DNA from: Callorhinus ursinus
Lineage: Eukaryota; Chordata; Mammalia; Carnivora; Otariidae
NCBI RefSeq assembly: GCF_003265705.1
Contig: NW_020312817.1
Coordinates: 47,537,598 to 47,601,597 of the forward strand
Direction: 5' to 3'
Length of the DNA: 64,000 nt
A model generated the notes under the pieces. The model worked only from the letters and a program-made list of their open reading frames with translations. It did not search any database and had not been told where the DNA came from. Below are positions 10,701-22,989 of the stretch, in pieces (the first letter of the stretch is position 1; each line of letters begins with the position of its first letter). The translations under genes were made by a program, and so were the position numbers.

Positions 10701-11266
10701 TGTATTAGTTGTCTATTGCCATCTAACAAATCACCTCAACCTTAACAGCTTAAAACAACACATAATTATTACCTCAAACTTTCTGTGAGTCAGGAGATCA
10801 CGCATTTCTTGGTTGGGTCCTCTTCTTCAGTGTTTCTCACAGGGCTTCAGTCAAGGTTTTGATCTGGCTGAGGTCTCATCCAAAGACTTGACTAGCGAAG
10901 AATACTCTTGCAAGCTCACCTGTATAGTTGTTGACAGGATTGAATTTCTTCTGTAACTGGCAGACTGAATTCCATGCTGGCTGTTGGAGGTAACCTTCAG
11001 TTCCCTGCCACCCAGGCCTCTCCATAGGGCAGTTCATAGCATGAAAGTTCACTTCATCGAAGCCAAGAAGGGAGATTGTCTGTTGGCAAAACAAAATTTA
11101 TAAATATATGTAATATTATCAAAGAAGTGTTATCTCATCAACTGCTGTATTCTATTAGTTAGAAGCAAGTCACAGTTCCTGCCCATTTAATCGGAGGGGA
11201 TTGTACAAGGGCATGAGTACCAAGAGGCAGAAATCATTGCAGGTCATCTCAAAGTCTGTCTAACAT
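10701..11266 (-). mobile_element. MaLR (MLT1-like) solo LTR, antisense
   Basis: It starts TGTATTAGTTGTCTATTGCC with GGCTTAAAACAACA-like sequence. It continues through GCTCACCTGTATAGTTGTTG, ATTCCATGCTGGCTGTTGG, GGCCTCTCCATAGGGCAGTT and GTATTCTATTAGTTAGAAGC to CATCTCAAAGTCTGTCTAACA. This order fits an ERVL-MaLR LTR in reverse. No internal retroviral genes flank it, so it is a lone LTR. The minus-strand open frame at 10876-11094 is part of it. Confidence 0.72.
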
Positions 11267-13950
11267 GCAAATTTACATATTTTATATGCTTAAATGGGAT
11301 GCATAAGTTATGGAAAAAACACAAGATTTTTAATTCAATAAATGTGATTACTTCAGATATTCTTGACTAGAAGATGTGTAAGACTAGATTGCAATGCTAG
11401 TTTCTGGTTAAATGTAGACTATAGTCTAAACTCAAGATGCTCTACTAACTACTACACAATGTTAGCCAAATCCTCACCTCCACTTATGCCCACTTCCATT
11501 ATCTGTAGTATCGAGATTGGACTACAAAGCATGTTAATGTTCATATTTTATTGCTGTACATCATACCCAGTAATTTGAAGCTTGAAGGCAAGTTTGGGTA
11601 AAGGGTTATTCAGTTCTTTTAAGTAGAAGATCATTTTCTTCTACCTTAGCAACTCCACATGCTATGACACTTGGGACAAAATGTGTTATCTATAGCACAA
11701 AATATACCATTTTAAAATACAGGTGACCATGCTTATTCTGTATTGATTTTTTTCAAGATTTTATGATCTATGTTGTATTGTGTTACCACCTAATAGTGTA
11801 GTCTATAAAATGTAGAACCCTGCAAGAATAACCAGTAGTGTCCCTGGATGCATTCAGAGAACAAAGTTTACTACCAAAGTAGGATGATTAAATTGTGTAT
11901 TATTGTTTAAATTGTGTATATAGGCATTTTTGTGTGTGGCTTCCTAACATCTTACCATTGGATGATCAGCATTCATGGAATCCTTGTGCATGGTGATAAA
12001 CACAATTGTGCCATAGACATGCAATATCCATGGCATTACAGACATGTTGACCAACTCTGTTCCCAGTAAATTTTCTTGATCTTTCCTACTGAAGAAAATC
12101 ACTTGGGAAGGGGAGAGGTTCAACTTTCATAAGTTTGACATGTGAACAAATGGAGAAAAATGGAAGCTCTAAAGTAATAGGAAATGAATAGAGCTGCTAC
12201 TCTGTTTAACGGTAGAATCAGAGATACTGGAAAGTTCATTCACCTGCTGCATGCCTGCACTTGCTATATAACATTTCTCAACAGCTTTTTTTTTTTTTTT
12301 TTGCCAAAGGAAAATGTTTTGTCCAAAAGATTTCTGTTTTTTTTTTTTTCTTTTGGGAAACCCTGAGCATGGATTTAGGGGTGTTCTGACTCTACTCAGG
12401 TAATCATTATTCAACAATACAGGACTTGGTGAGAGATGCCAGGGAGGGTTATAATATCTCTTATTGTGAGACACCGCATATAACCCTTTTGAAAAGATGT
12501 TGCCAGACTACTCAGCAAGTCCACAGATCCAAGTGCAAACTATATATTCTTCCTGGAGAAGGCAGTAAAAGGCATTGGTATGCAAAAGTGCTGAGCAAGC
12601 AGGAAATACTGGAGGACTCCAGGAGGATAAAAGATCATATGTCTTTCTGGTAAGAAATAAAAGAAGGATCCTGGCTGCTAGTGAGCATTAAAGATCTCAG
12701 GATACTTCTCCCAGGATGGGACTGTTAATCTATGTGTTCTGGCAAAATTCCAATTTAGGTAATTGTTTTCTGCCTTCCTAAATCTCTTTTTCCTTTCCAT
12801 TTATATTGAAAATGTCTCACTTTCTGTCCTAAATGGATTACAGTTTCACTCACCTGGAAGGGCATGTTATAAGAAAGCAAATGTAAATTTGTGTAAAATG
12901 TCAAATAATGTGCAAGTTCATAATACTATTATCTTGATCACTACTATTGTTAATTATATATAGTTTTCTCCTAGAGTATTTTGTTTTTCTTGGGCATTAT
13001 TTTAGTTTATGGCTTTCTTTCAAATTCTCTTGTAATCTTATAATGCTCAATCCCATTTCTTAAGTCAGATACATTCATTTTGTCTTTAGTTATTTTGTAT
13101 TTCCAATTTAATAATATAAGTTTATTTATATCACACATAATAATGGCCATGTTTTTAAGTATATATCTGGAGTTGGCAGACATTTTTTAAAGTTCCCCCA
13201 AAAGGTCTGACCTTTTTAAAAAAAATCATTCATCTACCCTTTCCCACTTCCCATTCATTTTTCAAATCAGCCTCAGGATAAGCCAAACAGTATCCCATGA
13301 GATTTCTTAGCTTTGCTAGTCTGCATTTATAAGTTGAAGACAAGCTTAATATAAGAAATATATGAAACTGGTGGCCAGTCTGTTATACAATTTGAAAGGC
13401 AAAGAGAAGTTTCAGTCTCTTCAACCTGCTATTTGAAATTGTCTTCCTTACCTTAAGGATTAATTAGCTTTTAAAATACAAAACCCCAGTGAGGTCAACT
13501 AAAACCATTACAACTGGACACGCTATAGGTTTAAGTAAATTCCCCATCCTTTTCTGAAAGCAATTTTAACAGGGTGGCCAGGGAAGCTATAATGAGAATA
13601 CGGGTACTTGAGAATAGGGAAGGGACAAAAGGTGACTTAATGAGGTAAAAAAAGACTGCCCAGAAAAAAACCCAGAATGATCAGAGATCTTCATCCTCTT
13701 TCATATGGGTCTGACTCAGTTTAAGTTTTTATGCTTCACTTTATTTAAGTGGCCAGGCTCCCTCCTACATATCACCTATTGCAAATCCACTGGGTATTTT
13801 TTATGTTCTTAGTAATATTTCCACATAGAACTAGACAATATAAAAATAGGTTGAACTTCCTTAAGTTGAGTGAAGGCTACACCAGGCTTTTTTATTCTGT
13901 TAAAGCCTTTCTCTAACATAATCTTAAAATAGCCCCGCAAAATTGCTGAT
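11267..13950. other. Unique sequence, no gene seen
   Basis: No recognised repeat. It contains homopolymer T runs (about 12284-12302 and 12338-12350) and a few open frames under 102 codons without known motifs. The longest minus-strand frame (12169-12474) reads the T run as poly-lysine. Confidence 0.5.
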
Positions 13951-14361
13951 AGATCTGTGGGAGTTTAACGCATGTATTTGAGGGGAAAAATTAACCATGT
14001 ACAGTGTACAAAGAACATTCTGATTGAAAGGTGCTATATAAATGAGAGATATTTTTTCTTATTCTGTTCACACTCAAAAAAAAATTTGTTGAAAACTGAC
14101 CGTGGTGTATGTCTATAGATAGAAGATATTGAAACTTTAATAAATGTGATTCATACTCATGTAGGAGTATCGTCTGGGTTCAATATGATATCTTCAGGAG
14201 CCCCGAACTTAACCAAGCAAAAAATAATAATATCAGAAAAATCTAGTTTTGTTTTGAGATTTTGGGAGAGAATCTTAAATCTTACTATAGATTGAGTTCA
14301 GTTGAAAAAAAATCTTTATATCTTTTATATTTCAGATGACTTTATATTCTTTTCCCGGCCT

Positions 14362-14399
14362 CAGCCTATGATATTCACATTAGCCTATGATATTCACAT
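14362..14399. repeat. Tandem duplication, 19-bp unit x2
   Basis: CAGCCTATGATATTCACAT at 14362-14380 is followed at once by TAGCCTATGATATTCACAT at 14381-14399, with one difference. Confidence 0.9.
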
Positions 14400-14506
14400 C
14401 CTAATATCCTGTGTAGCACAGAACATCTGCATCAACCGGAAGTGTCTCCACAACTGAATTGATTCAGTAGGGCATTTTTGGTTAGCTTGGCAGTAAGAAT
14501 CAGATC

Positions 14507-14531
14507 TTTCTAGAGATGATCTCTCTAGAAA
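14507..14531. repeat. Near-palindrome, 10-bp perfect arms
   Basis: TTTCTAGAGA, a 5-base centre TGATC, then TCTCTAGAAA. The arms are perfect reverse complements. Confidence 0.9.
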
Positions 14532-16082
14532 ATTCCAAAGGCTATTTAAGCCAATAAAACCTCAATCCTATGTATCCTGGGCCTTAGGTGGAATTTCTTT
14601 TCCTAAATGGAATGAGAAAGAATATGCATGTATGTGTGCATGGTATATTGCAGGGGAGAGATATATCTGATGAGAAATATATTCTATTCCAGACAACATA
14701 TGCCTCATAGGGCTAAAACCTGTAAATTGACAAAAGCAACCTATTTCACAAGGTGAAGCCAGTGCTTTACATATGAAAGTGGCATCATCAAATAGGGGAA
14801 ATCTATGAGCAGTGGTAGGAGTGTGTTATTTGTGGTTTCAGGAGTCCTGTAGCATCAGTGGCACATGAGGCTAATGGCAAATATCTCTTCAACTGAAAAA
14901 TCCCTGAAGGATTTATTATAGCAGCTAACTTCTGACATTCATAAGAGGAAAGAAACAAAAGATTAAACCAAACACACCTAGCATTTATACTAAATATATC
15001 CAGAGGAAATCAACAGCAGAGGTGTATCCAGGATTTTGGCCACATCCCAGGTATTTTATGTTTAAATCTTTTATACTTGGAGTAATTTATGTCCCGTTTG
15101 GTTTGCAAACACAATTGGAAGGCCTTCATATTTGTATTCATCGGAAAAATGTGTTGTAAAGCCTCAAAGAAACCTGTCTGATAAACATCACGCTGTATCC
15201 TGGTGCTCCCTGGTCAGCGGAGTCCATGATTCTTGCTTGCCTGTGGAGGGGTACAACGCAAAGACACGAGAGTTACCTAAAGTGATAGGACACAACATGA
15301 CACATCAGTCAAGAATTGTTGGGGAAAAGATACAGTGCAGAGTTTTAAAGAAGTTTTGCCTTTGGAAGGGAAAGCTTTTAAATTTGCCTTAGGAAAAAAT
15401 AAATAAATAAAAAGATGAAGGGCCAATCCAAAACTGAAAGAGGAAAAAATACAGTATCGATCCAAATGCTGCTTGCTGAGTCATAAGGAAATTGAAATTG
15501 CTCTAAGGAAAGAAAGGTAACCGGCAGAGCTGATGAAAACCCTGAGGAAAATGTTCAAAATGAGATCCCTGCATCATAATCATTTCATGCTGGCCAGCTC
15601 GTCAGGACTTCAAACAGGACAGTGGGAAACTGAGATTGTTCCTCAATGAAAATGCATACAGATAAATTTAAATTAACTTCTGAAATGTTCTGTGGCCTCA
15701 AAGGGAATTTAATTCCTTAACTTAGGATAGATCTTGCAGGGCGGTAGGTAATTGGGATTCTTTGGCACGAGCATCATCCTGCTCTGGAAGGAGTAGTACC
15801 AAGTTATTCTGGTTTGTTTCCATTCAGGGATGGGTTTGGAATGGTATCAAGACCCTTTCCCACCTGCTCCCGTCACTCCAGCTACTAAGTGAATTCTGAT
15901 GTAGAGTTTTCATTGATCACTCTGTTGTTCTTCAAAATAATTTAAATTATCTCAACATGGAATTTTGATATATAAAACATGTATAGAACAGGGAGTAGTA
16001 GTCTGGACTCTCCGATCTTCAGAGGTCTACAGATAAATTTGCTTTAGTTTCTTACTATCTAGGAATATGCAATGTGACAGTC

Positions 16083-16168
16083 CTTTTGTTTTGTTTTGTT
16101 TTGTTTTTAAACCTGAGCTGAGATCAAGAATCAGAGGCCTAACCAACTCAGCCACCCAAGTGCCCCAG
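16083..16168 (-). mobile_element. Head-only Can-SINE with (TTTTG)n tail and TSD
   Basis: Read on the minus strand it is the tRNA head (GGGGCACTTGGGTGGCTGAG...) and the first body bases up to about GCTCAGGT. It then jumps straight into an A-rich (AAAAC)n tail, without the TC-rich middle. A perfect 10-bp duplication TGTGACAGTC is at 16073-16082 and 16169-16178, so it inserted in this short form. Confidence 0.9.
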
Positions 16169-16682
16169 TGTGACAGTCTTGATACATCTTTTATATATCA
16201 AAGAGAGTCATCAGATAACAGCTTACTCCCTTTTGTTTAAATGGATAGTCTTTGCCTCATATTTAGTCAGTATCTATGTTTTAAGCATGTATATTTCTGC
16301 CTAACTTACTCCTTTGAATTAGGGAAATGTCTAAACGATCCTCTTGATTCTAAAATACTTAAATCTTAACTTTTAGCAGTTATGGGAGGGAGCTCAAAAT
16401 CATGTGAGTCCAGATACTTGAAAAGTTTAGCAAAAAACTCGGAAAACAAATGTCATCAAATTAATAATAATTTTGATAAATGTTAATACCTTCTGTGATA
16501 AAGTAATGAGTATGGACAAAAACTGGGGATGGAATGTAAAATGTTACATTGGAAAAGACTTTCTTTAATTTCTTTAATTCTAAATAAATTGTATTCAAAA
16601 TACCCATTGAGCTAGGTAGGCCATGCCCATCCCCTAGGTCTTATGGGCCTGTTGGCATCAATGCTATATGGGTCTTTGACTC

Positions 16683-16699
16683 TTTTTTTTTTTTTTTTT
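16683..16699. repeat. Poly-T run
   Basis: An uninterrupted T homopolymer of about 17-18 bases. No element is recognised beside it. Confidence 0.9.
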
Positions 16700-16751
16700 A
16701 CTACGGGAGAATATCCAAAGTGGATCCTGCAAAGAGGACACTGTATATAAT

Positions 16752-17010
16752 TAGTCAGTCAATTAATATTTATTGACTCCTTCCTCTAGGAAGGTGGGTA
16801 GGTAGTGAATGTCAAGATGGACATTGTCCCTGCCCTCATAGAACTTATAATCTAAAGGCAGAGAAATGATTTGAACACATACTGCTAAATAACTTCTTAA
16901 AACAACATACGTGCAAAGTGCTACATAATTATTGCTTGTGCTATGGGAAAGTGTGGTAGGGCAACTTAACCTAACGAGGAATGAGGGTGGAGAATGTGTC
17001 AGGATCCCAG
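16752..17010 (-). mobile_element. L2 3' end, antisense
   Basis: CAATTAATATTTATTGACTC, GACATTGTCCCTGCCCTCAT, AGAACTTATAATCTAAAGG and GTGCAAAGTGCTACATAA match antisense L2 3' ends in order. The open frame on the minus strand covering it is repeat sequence. Confidence 0.82.
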
Positions 17011-17529
17011 TAACAATTTTCGCCCCCAAGAATATGAAGAACATAAGAATCAAGAGATAGATGGCTATAAGCTTCATCTGATACTGAAGTCATCTCTTAA
17101 AAATCCCAACAAATGATTTTTAAATCTCTATGTAAACAATTCTAGGAGTGAGGAAATGTCTATTTCCCAGGTATTTCATTCTGTCTTTGGCCAACTTGGT
17201 TATGTAGTGAGAGGAAATTTCTCTACTCCATATTCTGCCTTTTGATCTGAATCCCACCACTTTAAAAACAAATAGAATTTGTTTAATTTTTGTTCCAAAT
17301 GAACTTATTAAAATACTGTGAGAAGGCTGTCAGAATTTCCCCAAGATTCTTATCCTTTTAGCAAAAGTCCTTTGTTGTAATAGTCCCAATTTACTTAGTA
17401 ACCCTAATCATCATCCTCTAAGTGGGATATAATTTGTTTGGTTTCTTGTACTAAAATGCGGTGAGTTAGTTTCGGGTAGGTGTGACTAAGACTTTTTAAG
17501 TCTTGTAGATTTTTTTTAATCAGAGTGCA

Positions 17530-17715
17530 GGATTTAACATTTGTTCTTATTAAATTTCATCTTATTAGGTAGTACCTGATATTCCAACTAGGTGAAAACT
17601 TTTGGATCTCATTCAGGCACCTAGTGTATCTTAGGTTCCCGAATGCTAGTGATCTGTACAGTATGATTAGCTTACCTTCTAAATCATTAGAATTGTTAAA
17701 TAGCACATTGGTAAT
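17530..17715. mobile_element. Possible CR1/L3-type LINE relic
   Basis: The order TTATTAAATTTCATCTTATT, CAACTAGGTGAAAACTTTTG, GATCTCATTCAGGCACCTAG, TCTAAATCATTAGAATTGTT, AAATAGCACATTGG tracks a remembered amniote CR1/L3-family segment. That segment reads like ATTAAATTTCATCTTGTTGG ... AAGTCATTGATAAAAATGTT ... AACAGCACAGG. The match is partial and gapped, and element strand was not resolved. Confidence 0.45.
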
Positions 17716-17924
17716 AAATATGTAGGGAAAAATTACTTTTTATTCCTCTCTGTTTTCTATTAATTTCTGGGCAGGGTATGTTTTAGTTGCTTGTGTATAA
17801 CTAGTATCTGTTGAACATTATTATTTGAAAAACTGTGGACTTGAGGCAAGGGAAGGACGGAATCAAAGATAAATAAATATAAAACTCTTCTACCTGCAAA
17901 GTATAGTGAAACCAATGTTAAATT

Positions 17925-18100
17925 TAGTGTCAGGCCATTCAGGATTCATATACCAAATCTACTTCTGACCTGAAGGATACCGCTAACCTCTGAATGTTGA
18001 TTTTCTGGCATGGGAATACACACATCCGATCAAATCTGTCTTACCAAGACATTGTGAGGACTGAATTATTATATGTAAGTACCTGGCTCTTAGCAGCTAT
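17925..18100 (+). mobile_element. MIR SINE
   Basis: TACTTCTGACCTGAAGGAT, CGCTAACCTCTGAATGTTG, TGGCATGGGAATACACAC, CATTGTGAGGACTGAATTAT and GTACCTGGCTCTTAGCA follow the MIR order. Diverged and gapped. Confidence 0.6.
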
Positions 18101-18394
18101 ATTTTCTCTCTTCCCAGAAGTTTATCCTGGAGAAGATGGACAAGTCCACATATCATAGGAGAATTTGAAAGAAAGTGCTGGGTAGGTGGGACATAAAAGT
18201 GTCCAGAGTGGGATGTGTTTAAGTCACCAGCTAAATGCTTCCAATTTCGAATACTGGTGTGGTGGTATATGACTTTAAGTTCTACCCTGGCAGAATTTAA
18301 GATCCTCATTTTCAGCTCTTAGACTGTTCAAACATCAGTCAACAGACTTCAGTTTAACAGAGAAATTATATTTATAGAACATTCTCTAAGGTTA

Positions 18395-18505
18395 TCATTG
18401 CTTTATTATATATAATATGTATATATAAAATATTATATATAATATTTACATGTAATTTATATAAAACATCTCTGTATGTATCTATAGATATATATAATAT
18501 TTTCC
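18395..18505. repeat. TA-rich low-complexity tract
   Basis: Nearly pure A/T with alternating TATA runs, including self-complementary stretches such as ATATTATATATAATAT. Confidence 0.9.
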
Positions 18506-19277
18506 CCTTCTTCTCCTCAGGTACAACCTTCTTTTTCTTTTAGTCAGGGAGGTCATGCTGCTACTATTCATTGTTACCGTGTCTGGTCCAGAGCAATGAC
18601 CTTCAGGATGATCTTTTCAGGACAATAGCATTTCTCAGCATTTGTTTCTCACCTGAGAAGGGGCAGCCAGCTTTATCACCGTTTCCATGCACTTCCCTGA
18701 ATAAAGAACAAAGTTCACAGCAATTGTAGGTAGAAGCAACAAATAACAAGTGATTGCTAGATCCCCAAGAAAGCATTTTCTGAGCGCTACTGTGAATTGC
18801 TATTTAATTCAAGCTCCCTTACCTCCCAAGGACACACTGTCACCTGAGAGGGGCTATGTTCCAGGAGCACAAACACCCACAGCCACCACGCCTTACTCAC
18901 TGCACAAGAGGCACCAAATGGCCCAAACATGCAGGGATTAGGAGACAGAAGTCCCATTTTTCTTGGTCTTAATTTAGTTGAAATAATGGGCCAGGAAATG
19001 TCATTGTTTATAGCAATGTGAAAATAAAAAGCCCTAAATGCCCAAGTAAGCAAGTGTCTGTACCTGTGGCTCAATATGAATACACATGGACTTGTAAGCA
19101 TAGAAACAGCCTGGGAATCCTCACAAGAAATAGTGCAGCCCAAGAATACCTCATTTGACACACATGGCTTTAGTTGCTTTGGGTCCTAGACTGACCAAAG
19201 CAAGCCCACAAGATTTACTGATGTATTTCATACGTGTCTGTGTTACTTCAGATACATGTCATCATATGTTTAAGGAT
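18506..19277. other. Unique sequence, no gene seen
   Basis: No repeat recognised. A 124-codon minus-strand open frame (18787-19161) overlaps a 63-codon plus frame. Neither shows a domain, splice context or biased codon pattern I can identify. Confidence 0.5.
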
Positions 19278-19294
19278 AGAACAGACTTTCTTTT

Positions 19295-19834
19295 TTTTTT
19301 AATTGTTTTATTGTTATGTTAATCACCATATATTACATAATTTGTTTTGGTGTACTGTTCCATGATTCATTGTTTGTTCATAACACCCAGTGCTCCATGC
19401 AGAACGTGCCCTCCTCAATACCCATCACCAGGCTAACCCATCCCCCCACCCTCCTCCCCTCCAGAAACCTCAGTTTGTTTTTCAGAGTCCATCATCTCTC
19501 CTGGTTCATCTCCCCCTCTGACTTACTCCCCTTCATTCTTCCTCTCCTGCTATCTTCTTCTTTTTCTTTTTTCTTAAAATATGTTGCGTTATTTGTTTCA
19601 GAAGTACAGATCTGTGATTCAACAGTCTTACACAATTCACAGTGCTCACCGTAGCACATACCCTCCCCAATGTCTGTCACCCAGCCACCCCCTCCCTCCC
19701 ACCCCCGACCACTCCAGCAACCCTCAGTTTGTTCCTGAGATTAAGAATTCCTCATATCAGTGAGGTCATATGATACATGTCTTTCTCTGATTGACTTATT
19801 TCACTCAGCATAACACCCTCCAGTTCCATCCACG
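19295..19834 (-). mobile_element. Young L1, 5'-truncated, 540 bp with TSD
   Basis: Antisense L1 3' end: poly-T, the arctoid-type 3' UTR, an A-rich internal segment (T-rich on the plus strand, about 19555-19580), and the more upstream part ending CACCCTCCAGTTCCATCCACG. A perfect 17-bp duplication AGAACAGACTTTCTTTT is at 19278-19294 and 19835-19851. Open frames on both strands here are UTR. It serves as the in-window reference for the other young L1 pieces. Confidence 0.97.
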
Positions 19835-19851
19835 AGAACAGACTTTCTTTT

Positions 19852-21847
19852 AAGTCATAGGAAATTCAAAGCCAGCATAAGTCTTTAATCCTCATCCCAT
19901 GCTCTTATTTGAAATTATAAATGCTCAATGCCTTTATTACCATTGGTTAATCTGGATTATTGTATTATGATTCCTTAAAAAAGGGGGGGGTGAAAGTGAA
20001 AGTAAGGAAATAATTTTCTCAAATAAGCAAGTGAGTACTGTATCAGCCTGGCAGATTCCAATGCCTATGTCAAGATTAAGGAGGAGTGAAGACCAATACA
20101 AATTTCCCAGGAAAGGGCAGAGACTGTGGCTATTGAAAAGATTGCGTTGACACTCGAGCTGAGAAAGCAAAGTACTACACCCGACAGACTATCAGGAAGA
20201 AATTGAAACTGAATAAACCAGACCGTTTTAATGGAGAAGTGGAATGTAACCCCATGTTTCTTGGAGGTAAGTGTCATGTAGTGTAGGTATGAGAAGAGCA
20301 AGCAAATCATTTGGTAATGTGCAAAAAGATTTTTGGTGATTCTAAAATATTTTTTAAAAGTTAAGTCTTACGCTAATGCTTCATTACCACATAGTTTCCT
20401 GCATTTTGGAATTTTACAATATGACAAATACATAACATAAATTTAATGAAATCATTGAATTATTAATGATGGAATGGTTGAAAATGACCTTATTCTCCCA
20501 AGAATACAACTTGTCTGAATTTAGACGTATGGAAATCACTACCTAAAGAGGCAAAATGATTTGTGAAAAACTACTTACCACTGAAATAGATCTTCCTATT
20601 TTGACCCTCAAAAAACCATTTCCTCTATAAAAACTGGGTCAACCACTTTCAAAAAGAAAGTGACTTGTTTCCCTTTTACTCATTCTTAGTATTTCTGTAC
20701 TATGTGATATTATAATAAGACCTTTTATCTTATTCTTATTACATCTTATATAAATTCTATACTTAGTCTGCATTCATTACCAACTTGGTGTCTCTCTGCT
20801 TCTGGTTCCTAATTCTTTTTTTTATCACAATGTTTTAAACCTAGGGAAATATATTTCTGGATCTTATAAAAAGAAGTTTTAAGTCACCGTTTAAATCACC
20901 CTTTTATCAATATGGCCTGGTTCTCTTCTGCTTTTTCTACAAAAATTAGTAAGAATAAATAAAATAGAATTGAATACAGAAAACTGTGGCTAAGTTCTAT
21001 TCTCAAAAGGGTTTTCTAAGCAATACTATAGGCTTACCCACATACACACATATGCATACACACAAAAATGTTCTTTAAATTAAGTGCAAACTTTTCTCTA
21101 ACCCATGGTACAAAGGGTGGAATATTACAGTGTCTATAGGTAGCCCAGAGGGTTATTTTCTGAAAGAATCTTCAGTAAGTTTTGTTAATATTTGGTCTTT
21201 GCTTCCAACCATGTGGATCTGTTCCATATGTGAACACACAAATTTGTGTTCACTGGTGACCCTTTGATATCATTTGATATCAAGTAAATAAGTTGGATAT
21301 TCTGTCTATTCCTTGTCGTTCAACCAAACTCTAAATATCTTCCAGGAGCTAGTTTAAGGAACATGTCTTTGTAGCCTGCCCTAAGTCATAAAATCTGTAG
21401 CGATATGATATTTTAGGCCAACTGACTATTTTAAACTAAGTCTCAGAGCATTGTATCTTTGTGATATCATTAGAATATAATAGCAAATACTTTTCAACTC
21501 TTAGACATACTCCTTTTTGTTATGTGTGTCTTAAGGCATTGTGTTGAAATGAATTCCCAGGCCTTTCTGTCTAAGTGGAAAGACCTCTAAGGACAATAAG
21601 TGATAAATCACTGTGGAAAGATATAACACCTCTTACGCCACACACACATACTAGGGTCTATGATTTGGTTATAGGATTGAATAGCTCTAACAATTTACAC
21701 TGGCAAGCCAATTTATAAATGAGGAAGCTGTGTATTAATTTATATTCAGAGATAAACACTATATATATAAAACTATAATATTCATGCCCACAGAGACCAA
21801 AGAAGTTCAGGTCAAAATCAGCAGATAAGCTTGAAAAACAAGCTTTG
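19852..21847. other. Unique sequence, no gene seen
   Basis: A G run (about 19983-19991) and a repeated TTTGATATCA (about 21265-21287) are the only small irregularities. No repeat family recognised. Confidence 0.5.
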
Positions 21848-21884
21848 TTTTTTGTTTGTTTTTGTTTTTGTTTTGTTTTGTTTT
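21848..21884. repeat. (TTTTG)n-like tract
   Basis: Imperfect TTTG/TTTTG repeats. No SINE body is attached. Confidence 0.85.
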
Positions 21885-22989
21885 ATGAAAAAAGGGATCC
21901 CACTAAAACCTGTGAGACACATGTCTGTAATGGTCTGACTTTCACATATTTATATGTTCTGCATTGTATGAACAGGTGTGCTGTTACTGTCCGTAACAAA
22001 ACTTTGCATTAGTCATGTACCTATTTCTTAGCTTTTATGAAAGTATGCCCTTTTAAGCACCTTTTCTGATTTCTTTTACTTCTATTTATTTTAATTCAAT
22101 CATATTACATTGATCTCTAATAGGTAAGTAAGCATATATTTTAGGCATCATAAGAACAGACCAGCAAATATTCCGACAATAACGAAGCATGTGACTTTTG
22201 AGGATAAAATTGTGAAAAGACAAAATGTCAATGAGCAATTAGGAAGATGCCTTCAGCAAGGTATCAGAGTGCAGTCTCAGATAATACTTGGCACTATTAG
22301 CATGTCCTAAATTTTTATCAAGTGTAATTTTTACATAACTACTGAAAGGCTATTAATAATGACTCATCTGAATAAAAAAAGAAAACGGCAATTGCTATCC
22401 ATACATTTCTGACAGGTTCTTTTTTTCCCTTCAGTAGATAAGATAGCTTGGTCCTTACAGCAAGACTATTCCTTCAGTGGCAAGTATTGAGTAGTGTATC
22501 AACATTTTGCTCTGTAAACTAAAACTGATCTTCCACTGCAAATTTCAAATTATAGGGAAATTGTGCCAGTCAGAAGATGCAGATGTCTATCACCTGGAAG
22601 ATTCTTTTCATTGTTGCAGTTCTATAAATATTTCTTGAGTTGTTTAGACCTTGGTTTCTTGCTGATTTAATTTACATGAGCCAATAATTTAAGTCCCCGA
22701 ATCCCTGGGATATGTAATAGTTCAAGTTTTCAGAACTTCAAAACTCTGGTTTTCTTCGTATGGGTGTCTTAAAAGCCAGTTTGAAGCTCTTCTCTAGCAA
22801 AAGACCATATTGTAAGGTTCTTCAAACTCAGCACATGAAAGACTGCTATTGAACTTACATTTAAAACATAGCTATATATATAATTTTCAAAGCAATTTTT
22901 TATATTATCATCTTAATTGTACTCCATAAAAAAACATAAAGCATGAAGGACTGAAAAGTATTATCTTTAACTTAGTGAGGAAGTAAGGG
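21885..22989. other. Unique sequence, no gene seen
   Basis: No repeat family, gene or structured element recognised. Confidence 0.5.

Larger units (their letters stand above)
13951..16072. other. Unique sequence, no gene seen
   Basis: No transposable element recognised. Two small structures are listed separately: a tandem duplication at 14362-14399 and a near-palindrome at 14507-14531. Confidence 0.5.

Noticed and set aside
10701..11266. A complete endogenous retrovirus
   Set aside because: Only LTR-like sequence was found here and at 57683-58206. No gag, pol or env segment lies beside either, and they are about 47 kb apart with unrelated DNA between.
18787..19161. 124-codon minus-strand open frame
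   Set aside because: No motif or exon boundaries were seen. It overlaps another frame on the opposite strand.
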